Below are positions 14,406 through 20,508 of a stretch of DNA of 20,508 bases, piece by piece. Position 1 is the stretch's first letter. Each line of letters begins with the position of its first letter. Below the pieces are notes generated by a model that did no database searches, was not told the DNA's origin, and worked only from the letters and a program-made list of their open reading frames with translations. The position numbers and the translations under genes are program-made. Source of the DNA: JBJXFK01 sp046155505 (lineage in GTDB: Bacteria > Planctomycetota > Phycisphaerae > UBA1845 > Fen-1342); the NCBI GenBank assembly GCA_046155505.1, contig JBJXFK010000247.1:1-20508 (forward strand), in the 5' to 3' direction.

Positions 14406-15650
14406 TTACTTCGGCAGCTTTTTCAGCGCTTCCTTGGCCTCTTCGGCGTAGGTCGTGCCGGGGTGCGTCGACAAAATGCGACGCCAGAAGTCCTCGGCTT
14501 CCTTGAACTTTTTCTGCTTTTCCAGCGTTAGCGCTTGCTGCTTCCACGCCGTGCAGTCGTTCTTGGCCCGATAGTTCAGCACCTCGGTCCAGATCGCCGG
14601 CATCGCCTTCATCCGGTCGATGTACGACTGGGCCATCTTAGCCGCTTCGGACTTCGGATATTCGGTGATCGCCTTGCTGAACTTCTCTTCCGCTTCGCCC
14701 ACGCGGCGGCTTTCGAGATCGGTGCGACCGGCACCGACCAGTTTGAACGCCGTCTCCTCGCTCTTGTACTGGCCGAGCGCTTCCTTGAACCCGTCGCTCT
14801 CTTTTTCCGTTGCCTCGATCCATTTTCGCGCGTCGATAGACGGGCTGAGCCCACGCGAGTGTCGCTGCGCCTGTCGCGCCAGCGTCGCCGCCTCGGTGAA
14901 TTTGCCCTGCTCCATCAGCAACTGCGCCTCACGCAGCTTCAAGTACGCCTCTTGCTCGATGAGGTCGCCGAACTGAATCACTTCCGTCTTCAACTTGTCA
15001 CCCAGCACCGCGCGCGTGTAGGCGTCGACGAGCTGCGCGAACACACGTCGGTAATCGCGCTTACCGATCGTCTTGCGCAGATCGCCCAGCACATGAACGA
15101 CGCGTTTGGCTTCGCTAGGGTGCGTGCGAAACGGCGGGGCCTTGACGAGAATCTGCTGAATCTGCTGCGCCCAACTGTCGACCGCCGACGGTGCGCCCTT
15201 GAACGCGATCTTGCCGGTCGTATCGACGATCACCACGCCCCAGCTATCCTCGAAGCCGTAATGTTCCTTGGCCGATTTTGATCCGGTGCCGACCGGGAAC
15301 AGAATCTTCTGCTCTTGCAACAGAGACATCGTCGAACGCTGGTCCGCGTCGGTCAGTCCGACCATGACTACACCCGCGGCGGTGCCCCAATCCTGATTCG
15401 CGACGAGATTCACAAACGGCAGGATGAACTTGCCACCGTCGTGCCACGAGGTCCAGTAGAACACGACCACGACCAGACCGCGATAGCGAATGAGCGAGGG
15501 CACCTCGGTCTCGCTGTCGACGTTGATCCAGTCTTCGGCGGAGAAGTCGGGTGCCCACTCGCCGACTTTGGCTTTTTCCTGGGCCAGCGCCGTGGCGCTT
15601 CCGAACACCATTATTCCGAGCGCGAGCAAAAGCGTGATCGAATAGCGCAC
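14406..15650 (-). CDS. Exported thioredoxin-fold protein lacking redox cysteines, with TPR-like tail
   Basis: This is a 414-residue protein. The signal peptide MRYSITLLLALGIMVFGSATALA is cleaved probably at ALA|Q. Residues about 28-185 resemble a TlpA/AhpC-TSA thioredoxin fold: VGEWAPDFSAEDWIN opening, RGLVVVVFYWTSW strand, later WGVVIVDTTGKIAFKG. At the active-site position the expected W-C-x-x-C reads W-H-D-G-G (66-73, WTSWHDGG), so both catalytic cysteines are absent and thiol chemistry is unlikely. The C-terminal 200 residues are helical, TPR-like (EAQLLMEQGKFTEAATLARQ, LEKQKKFKEAEDFWRRIL). The GTG at 15650 is chosen because AAGGAG lies 8 nt upstream and it begins the signal peptide. It probably acts as a periplasmic scaffold or binding protein; this is inference. 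Confidence 0.85.
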   Translation of the reverse strand: MRYSITLLLALGIMVFGSATALAQEKAKVGEWAPDFSAEDWINVDSETEVPSLIRYRGLVVVVFYWTSWHDGGKFILPFVNLVANQDWGTAAGVVMVGLTDADQRSTMSLLQEQKILFPVGTGSKSAKEHYGFEDSWGVVIVDTTGKIAFKGAPSAVDSWAQQIQQILVKAPPFRTHPSEAKRVVHVLGDLRKTIGKRDYRRVFAQLVDAYTRAVLGDKLKTEVIQFGDLIEQEAYLKLREAQLLMEQGKFTEAATLARQAQRHSRGLSPSIDARKWIEATEKESDGFKEALGQYKSEETAFKLVGAGRTDLESRRVGEAEEKFSKAITEYPKSEAAKMAQSYIDRMKAMPAIWTEVLNYRAKNDCTAWKQQALTLEKQKKFKEAEDFWRRILSTHPGTTYAEEAKEALKKLPK

Positions 15651-15726
15651 GGCGCGTTCTCCTTCAAAGCGATCCACCCGGTTCATCGCAACGAAGCAAC
15701 TCAGGCTCGTTCGGGCGGTCCAGATC

Positions 15727-15767
15727 AGTATAACAAGCTCTCTTGGGCGCGACTACGCGAAACGTAG
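15727..15767 (-). promoter_or_regulatory. Candidate promoter of the redoxin-like gene
   Basis: The minus-strand TATACT (15727-15732) is a 5/6 match to a -10 element, 77 nt upstream of the GTG at 15650. No good -35 is present at 17 nt. A short palindrome CTACG-CGAAA-CGTAG (15753-15767) sits in the -35 region and might be an activator or repressor site. Confidence 0.35.
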
Positions 15768-16470
15768 CGTTGCTGCGTGACGGATTCGCGTCTGGTTCTA
15801 CCCAAACGGCGTGTCGGGCGCTTGCGGCGCGTGGCCGTCCGCCATCCGGTCGTGCTTCAGTGCGTTCACGCCGTCACCCCGCGAGCGGTAGATTTCCGCG
15901 AGTTGCCTGTGGGCCGGAGCATATCCCGGCGACATGCCGACCGCCGTCTCAATCGATTGAAACGCATGATAAGAACCATGCCAGGCGCAAGCCGGGCGCG
16001 CCCGAGGCAGTCATGCGCGGCAGGAAAGACGTGGGCAGATGAAAGCGCCTTCGGCTCCGCCTCGGCGGCTTCAGCGAACCGACCCGGTTCGGAATATCTC
16101 GACAGTGGCCGCAGAAGCACAGGCAGCGAACCCAGAAAGAAGCGCTGTTGTTTCGGAAGCGGTCTGCCGCCTGCATGCGACAACGAACCAGAGGACGGCT
16201 CGTCGACGCATGTCCATTGAAAACGAACGGACACGTTCGATGCGCGGGATGGTTTCGTGGGAAAGCGTCGGGCCCGGATTGAGGCGACGATTGCGCTCTA
16301 CGCCAAATTCCGTGGCAGCATCCCGGAACATCGGACTGCAGAAGCGCGTTGCCCTTGGGCGATACGTCTTCGGTCCGAGCGCAAGATTGAGAGAAAAATC
16401 GGCGACAGGAGTCGCCTCCTACGCGCCGCTCGCGCATCTCGGGCCGGACGCCCGAACGCGATCACCAAAA
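15768..16470. other. Gene-free stretch of about 700 nt
   Basis: Short overlapping open frames exist on both strands, but none has a ribosome-binding site, a recognisable domain or the codon pattern of neighbouring genes. I checked by eye for signatures of tRNA, tmRNA, RNase P and SRP RNA and saw none. It may be decayed coding sequence, or the long 5' region of the gene at 14406-15650. Confidence 0.5.
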
Positions 16471-16510
16471 GACAATTCGAGCCGCAAGAGTCTCTCAACT
16501 CTTGCGGCTC
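16471..16510 (-). terminator. Rho-independent terminator of the second PEP-CTERM gene
   Basis: GAGCCGCAAGAG (16479-16490) and CTCTTGCGGCTC (16499-16510) form a perfect 12-bp stem with an 8-nt loop. The minus-strand continuation is GAATTGTCTTTTGG, giving a weak U-tract. It begins 37 nt after the stop at 16547. The stem and loop lengths are the same as in the terminator at 5061-5098. Confidence 0.8.
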
Positions 16511-16546
16511 AAATTCGAACTGCTCTAGACAGATCGACGCGAGCAA

Positions 16547-17440
16547 TTAGGCGCGACGACGCAGCAAGGCCAAGCCACCGAGCGCGAGCAGTGCGATCGA
16601 TGCCGGTTCCGGAATGATCTTGACCGCGTGGGTCAACGCGGGGTTCCCACCGGAGACGATTCCGCTGACCTTCGGCTGCATGTTGGTGCCGTTGAAGGCC
16701 GGGTCGGTCGTCGTCTGACCGGCACCGCCGCAAATGCCGTATTCGACGTCGTTTGCGAGCGCGTTGATGCCCCAGTTCTTGTAGCCGATGCAAGCGCTAC
16801 CGCCGTCGTTCTGATACTGATTTGCGGAGTACGACGTATCGTTGTACACAAACTCAACGAGTGTCTGGCCGCCCGCGATCGGGACGCCGCCGAAAACCTT
16901 CATCTGATAGGTGATGGTGCCGGTTCCCTGGGCGTTGAAGTGATCCTGGTTGGTCCACTGAATAATCAGGTTGCCAGCCATCACTCGCCAGCGCGTGCTC
17001 GCTCCCGAACCCGGGAAGTTATCGTCCCACAGCGGGGCGATCATCTGCCGCCCACCAATGCCACCGTTGCCTTCGATGGAGCCATCGTCCGCGGTCATGG
17101 TTGTCATGCTCGTGGCACCGGTGTTGGTCGCATTCGGATTCGCCCAACCGATTTGGGTTGCGCTAGTGAACGTATCGGCGACCGAGTTGCCCCAAAGCAC
17201 GGCGCCGTTGTTGCCGACGCGAATGCTCCTTCCACCGGCGAGCAGACCGTTGCCAGCCCAACCCGCGGCGTTGAGCGCCGCACCGGTGATAACGTTTTCG
17301 CTGTCGTCACTGATCGAGCCGACCGATGTGCCGGTAGTCGAAATGTCCATGAACGTGCCTGTCGAAGCCATGATCTGAATCGATGCGTTCGCCGCGCTTA
17401 CGGCGACGAGCATACCTGCCAAAGCGAGAACCCGTTTCAT
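16547..17440 (-). CDS. PEP-CTERM sorting domain protein
   Basis: This is a 297-residue exported protein. The signal peptide MKRVLALAGMLVAVSAANA is probably cleaved after ANA. The C-terminal sorting tail has PEP at 277-279, a hydrophobic helix (SIALLALGGLALL) and RRRA, like the protein at 5130-5915. The body is Gly/Asn/Thr-rich and predicted beta. It contains MIAPLWDDNFPGSGASTRWRV, GNLIIQWTNQDHFNAQGTGTITYQMKVF and TLVEFVYNDT, a pattern I associate with uncharacterised secreted planctomycete proteins. Two cysteines (SACIGYKN, YGICGGAG) could form a disulfide. The ATG at 17440 has an excellent ribosome-binding site (GAGGAGGAG) 7 nt upstream. It is monocistronic, with its own terminator; the partner exosortase lies outside the window. 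Confidence 0.9.
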   Translation of the reverse strand: MKRVLALAGMLVAVSAANASIQIMASTGTFMDISTTGTSVGSISDDSENVITGAALNAAGWAGNGLLAGGRSIRVGNNGAVLWGNSVADTFTSATQIGWANPNATNTGATSMTTMTADDGSIEGNGGIGGRQMIAPLWDDNFPGSGASTRWRVMAGNLIIQWTNQDHFNAQGTGTITYQMKVFGGVPIAGGQTLVEFVYNDTSYSANQYQNDGGSACIGYKNWGINALANDVEYGICGGAGQTTTDPAFNGTNMQPKVSGIVSGGNPALTHAVKIIPEPASIALLALGGLALLRRRA

Positions 17441-18053
17441 GCTGACTCCTCCTCGTAAGGGATAAAACGCGGCCGGCGAATCCGCCTGTAAAGCCGCAAA
17501 CCGGAGCTGTACACTCCAAGAACTAGCCGATTACGGCAACAAAAAGAGACAATCGCTATGTCCGACGTGCCCGGCGACGATTAGACCTGTGCAGGCCAAT
17601 AAACGCCCGTTGGCGGGCTCGACATTTATCAAGACAGCGTGAGCAACGCAAATTGAGAGGTGATTTTGGCACAAAGCGTAGCGATGCGAGGAAGCTCAAT
17701 CGAAACCATCGCACGCATTGCGCTCAGTCCTGACCCCTCCCTGTACAATTCCCAATGCTAGCACAATACTGCGCGAGTGTCAACCAGAAATTCACGGATT
17801 TCGATCCAGAGGCGCGCATGCTGGAATCTGGCCGCGGACACCGAGCAGCCCCGGTAACCCCAAACTCCGCGAGCTCGCGCACTAACTGTTATCAGACGAG
17901 AATCCCGCTCGCGCAGCTCACTCGCACTTGTAAGAGGACGCGTGCGGCGCTACGCTTCGCGGCACAACGCTCGATTCCGTCAACCACAAAGTCGCAAGCG
18001 TGTCCGAGCGTATAGCGCCGCACCCGCGCCGCGAACACAGGAGAATTCCCGCG
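17441..18053. other. Divergent intergenic region with a leader inverted repeat
   Basis: About 610 nt lie between the divergent genes at 16547-17440 and 18054-19196, so promoters of both should be here. I found no clear hexamer pair; TACAAT near 17742 is the best plus-strand -10. An imperfect inverted repeat pairs GTGCGGCGCTACGC (17942-17955) with GCGTATAGCGCCGCAC (18008-18023), with a 2-nt bulge, ending 16 nt before the AGGAG ribosome-binding site of the 18054 gene. No riboswitch class is recognised. Confidence 0.45.
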
Positions 18054-19196
18054 ATGTTCAAATCCGTGAAGTGGATGATCTCGTGCATCACCGTCGCCGT
18101 CGGGATCACGGCGATCGCAAACGCCCAGGACACCGGCCCCATCGTCATCGGCCACTACGCCTCCATGACCGGCTCCGAAGCCACCTTCGGCGTCTCGACC
18201 GACAACGGCATCAAGCTCGCCGTCGAAGAAATCAACGCCGCCGGCGGCATCAAGGGTCGCCAGCTCAAGCTGATCACCTACGACAATCAGGGCAAGGCGC
18301 AGGAAGCCGCGACGGTCGTCACGCGACTGATCACGCAGGACAAGGTGGTCGCCATCCTCGGCGAAGTCGCCAGCAGCCGATCCATCGCTGGCGGGCAGAT
18401 TGCGCAGCGCTATAGCGTGCCGATGATCACACCCAGCTCGACCAACCCGGCAGTCACCGAGATCGGCGAGTTCATCTCGCGCATTTGCTACACGGATGAC
18501 TTGCAAGGAAAGGCGGCGGCGAGGTTCGCGTTCGAACACTTGAAGGTGAAGAACGCGGCCGTGCTGTTCAACCGACAGCAGGCCTACTCAAAGGGCTTGT
18601 CCGATGAATTCAAAAAGGCGTTCACCAAAATGGGCGGCAAAGTGACCGCCGAGCAAAGCTACGGCGACGGCGATTCGGATTGGTCGGCGCAGATCGGCGC
18701 GATCCGCAACAGCAAGCCAGACGCGATCTTTATTCCGGGTTATTACAACGATGCCGCGAACATCGCGATCCAGATGCGCAAGGCCGGAGTCACCGCGGCG
18801 CTCATCGGCGGCGACGGCTGGGATTCGGTCGAACTCGGTAAGATCGGCGGAGCGGCGGTTGAAGGCGCGTACTTCTGCAATCACTACGCCCCGGATCAGA
18901 ACTCGCCCGAGGTCACCGAGTTCGTCAAAAAGTACAAGGCCAAGCACGGCGAAGTGCCTGACGCACTCGCGGCACTCGGCTATGACGTAGCCAAGCTGCT
19001 CGCCGACGCGATCGGCCGATCGAAGTCGCTGGGCGGCAAGGATCTCGCCGCGTCGATCAACACGACCAAAGACTTCAAAGGCGTCACCGGATCGATCACG
19101 ATCGATGAAGAGCGCAACGCGGTGAAGCCGCTGGTGATGGTGCAGGTGAAGGGCGGTATGCCAGCGTTCGTGACGATGATTGACGCGAGCAAATAG
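18054..19196 (+). CDS. ABC transporter substrate-binding protein, Leu/Ile/Val (LivJ/LivK) type
   Basis: This is a 380-residue periplasmic binding protein. The signal peptide MFKSVKWMISCITVAVGITAIANA is cleaved probably at ANA|Q. The mature part follows the type 1 periplasmic binding fold: PIVIGHYASMTGSEATFGVSTDNGIKLAVEEINAAGGIKGR, LITYDNQGKAQEAATV, AILGEVASSRSIAGGQIAQ, PMITPSSTNPAVT, and FIPGYYNDAANIAIQMRKAG. Such proteins capture branched-chain or other amino acids, amides or short acids for a LivHMGF-type ABC permease. No permease or ATPase gene is in the window; they may lie elsewhere, or the protein may act alone. The ATG at 18054 is supported by AGGAG about 10 nt upstream and by the signal peptide. 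Confidence 0.95.
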   Translation: MFKSVKWMISCITVAVGITAIANAQDTGPIVIGHYASMTGSEATFGVSTDNGIKLAVEEINAAGGIKGRQLKLITYDNQGKAQEAATVVTRLITQDKVVAILGEVASSRSIAGGQIAQRYSVPMITPSSTNPAVTEIGEFISRICYTDDLQGKAAARFAFEHLKVKNAAVLFNRQQAYSKGLSDEFKKAFTKMGGKVTAEQSYGDGDSDWSAQIGAIRNSKPDAIFIPGYYNDAANIAIQMRKAGVTAALIGGDGWDSVELGKIGGAAVEGAYFCNHYAPDQNSPEVTEFVKKYKAKHGEVPDALAALGYDVAKLLADAIGRSKSLGGKDLAASINTTKDFKGVTGSITIDEERNAVKPLVMVQVKGGMPAFVTMIDASK

Positions 19197-19215
19197 CGCG
19201 GCGACCGAATTCGGG

Positions 19216-19489
19216 TACTTCCTCACGCCACGATCATCCAGACCGCGCGTCGGCCCCGCCGCCGGCCCGCGGTCCGTCGCCGCGCGGGAACTCGTGATTG
19301 GGAACCGCGGCGTCTTGCCGTGGAATTGGCCCTCGACCGCGAACCGCGCCAGTCGTGCGATTCCTGTTTTACGCGCTCGTGCGTGCGGCGCGGCATGACG
19401 CCGAGCGAGTTTCCGCGGAAATAGACGGCTTCGGTGCCGGTCGGACACCCGTTTTTCGGCACAGAGCGACCAACGTGTACGTTGAAGCG
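19216..19489 (-). pseudogene. kynU: Truncated, frameshifted kynureninase remnant
   Basis: Minus-strand translation from about 19489 gives RFNVHVGRSVPKNG, then GTEAVYFRGNSLGVMPRRT and HERVKQESHDW. This matches the kynureninase N-terminal region (typically FRERFxxP...IYFCGNSLGLxP...LEELDDWA). After DW one base appears missing; the next frame reads RFAVEGQFHGKTPRFP, matching VEGHFHxKTPWF. A second one-base loss moves to NHEFPRGDGPRAG, matching the YHEF-region. Homology fades before 19216, where the neighbouring gene ends. About 90 of roughly 420 residues remain, without the PLP-lysine region, so no enzyme can be made. The active protein would hydrolyse kynurenine or 3-hydroxykynurenine to (hydroxy)anthranilate and alanine. 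Similarity is judged from memory of the family. Confidence 0.7.
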
Positions 19490-19633
19490 TGAGTTCCCGC
19501 TCGCCCAGCAGCTTCCGTGCGCACCGTTCGACTGGTATGTTGCGCCACCAGGCAGGCGGCCGCGCGCGATTCGAGTTCGCCGCAACGCAGGTGCATCCTT
19601 CGCGCACCTCGCGACTCGACAGGAGACTCCGCA

Positions 19634-20508
19634 ATGCAGCTACGCATTTGGCCGGCAACAGCGGTCGTACTTCTCGCAACCCTCGGCGCGGCGCTCACAT
19701 CGAGCACGTCTTGGGCGCAAGCGACAGCCACGAGTTCGACGCAACCTGCGAGCGCACCCTCGACGCAGCCCGAAAGCGTGCGCGCGCTCGACGGCGAGTG
19801 GATCTACGTCGAGGACCGCACCGAGGGCCGCGAACTCGAGCAATTGGGGCCGCCGATGGCGTCGAAATTTCTGATGCGCGTCGAGGAGGGCGCGGTCGTT
19901 CTGAACGGCCACGGCTCTGGGCACAAGGATGTTCGCATCGCGCTCGACGGCTCGATTACGGAAGTAAAAGAGCCGAAAACGACCTCGCGTTACCGCGGCG
20001 AGTGGAAGGACGGCACGTTTGAGTACAAAGTCGAGTTCGTGCGCGCTTCGGACAACGCGCCCGACGGGGCGATCCATTCGATCCGGCGGAGCTTCCGCAT
20101 GACGGCCGACGGACTGCTCGTGCGCGTGGTGTCCGAGCCGGCCCGAGGACCGGAAGCGGTCGGGCTCTACCGCCTTCCGCAAGACATCGCGCTGCCGACA
20201 CCGGCCAAGGCCGCGATCGGCGACCTGACATGGCTCGCCGGCGCGTGGGTCGGAACCAAGAGTGACACGGGGTCGTCGGTCGAGGAGCGCTGGAGCCCAC
20301 CGCTGGGCGGCGCGATGCTTTCGGTATCACGCACGGTCAACAAGAGCGGCAAGATGGTCGCGTTCGAGTACCTGCGCATCATCGAGCGCGACGGCGGGCT
20401 GGTCTACATCGCTCAGCCGGGCGGCAAAACGCCGACCGAGTTCGTGCTGTCCGAGGTGAGCGCGACGCGGGCCGTGTTCGACAACCCGCGGCACGACTAC
20501 CCGAAACG
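19634..20508 (+). CDS. Exported protein with C-terminal DUF6265-like domain (partial)
   Basis: The frame from ATG at 19634 stays open for 291 codons to the right edge, so the C-terminus is cut off. AGGAG lies 8 nt upstream. The signal peptide MQLRIWPATAVVLLATLGAA is followed by a Thr/Ser/Pro-rich linker. An N-terminal domain of about 140 residues (ALDGEWIYVEDRTEGRELEQ...) is beta-rich and unrecognised. The second domain, from about residue 196, reads IGDLTWLAGAWVGTK, EERWSPPLGGAMLSVSRTV, FEYLRIIERDGGLVYIAQPGG and AVFDNPRHDYPK, the pattern of DUF6265. Its role is unknown. Only a few residues of that domain are probably missing. Confidence 0.85.
   Translation, partial: MQLRIWPATAVVLLATLGAALTSSTSWAQATATSSTQPASAPSTQPESVRALDGEWIYVEDRTEGRELEQLGPPMASKFLMRVEEGAVVLNGHGSGHKDVRIALDGSITEVKEPKTTSRYRGEWKDGTFEYKVEFVRASDNAPDGAIHSIRRSFRMTADGLLVRVVSEPARGPEAVGLYRLPQDIALPTPAKAAIGDLTWLAGAWVGTKSDTGSSVEERWSPPLGGAMLSVSRTVNKSGKMVAFEYLRIIERDGGLVYIAQPGGKTPTEFVLSEVSATRAVFDNPRHDYPK

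Noticed and set aside
13233..14531. A 432-codon open frame on the plus strand
   Set aside because: It is antisense to the clear J-protein gene and its terminator; no ribosome-binding site or motif.
18588..19679. A 363-codon minus-strand frame
   Set aside because: Most of it is antisense to the substrate-binding protein; only the short stretch near 19300-19350 is meaningful, as part of the kynureninase remnant.

Overview
The window looks like a high-GC bacterial chromosome from the Planctomycetota, most likely a Phycisphaerae-like lineage. This is inferred from four things seen together: two PEP-CTERM-type exported proteins, lipoproteins with long Asn/Ala/Gly linkers, several families of short dispersed palindromic repeats of the kind found in planctomycete genomes, and frequent GTG starts. 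No phage, plasmid, insertion-sequence transposase or CRISPR array is visible. Most genes are on the minus strand.

Region by region. 1-934 (-) is the N-terminal 311 codons of a sodium:solute symporter running off the left edge. 1296-3803 (-) holds a small membrane-anchored protein, a nested palindromic heptad repeat, and two tandem paralogous lipoproteins. 3951-4025 (-) is tRNA-Met(CAT), preceded by a Cof-type HAD hydrolase (4167-5054) and, after a strong terminator, a PEP-CTERM protein (5130-5915). 6139-7320 is repeat-rich and contains one plus-strand gene for a membrane-anchored protein with a short His-rich stretch. 7356-9836 (-) is feoA-feoB, the GTP-driven ferrous iron importer, with a recognisable promoter and leader hairpin. 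Divergent from it, 10414-11412 (+) encodes a membrane-anchored protein with a long His/Lys/Asp repeat tail. 11409-14273 (-) is an overlapping three-gene operon: class B J-protein, two-TM protein, and membrane-anchored TPR-like protein. Upstream of that operon, behind a terminator, lies an exported thioredoxin-fold/TPR protein with no redox cysteines (14406-15650). 15768-16478 has no convincing gene. 16547-17440 (-) is a second PEP-CTERM protein. 18054-19196 (+) is a Leu/Ile/Val-type periplasmic binding protein. 19216-19489 (-) is a frameshifted, truncated kynureninase remnant. 19634-20508 (+) is an exported protein with a DUF6265-like domain, cut by the right edge.

How the genes relate. The clearest functional unit is feoAB. 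It is flanked on both sides by membrane-anchored proteins with His-rich segments, which raises the untested idea of a local iron or metal-handling cluster. The J-protein/membrane/TPR operon suggests a membrane-tethered chaperone module. The best candidates for something undescribed are the His-rich neighbours of feoAB with the feoA leader, the cysteine-less redoxin, and the nested heptad palindrome. I see no complete, obviously novel defence or mobile system.
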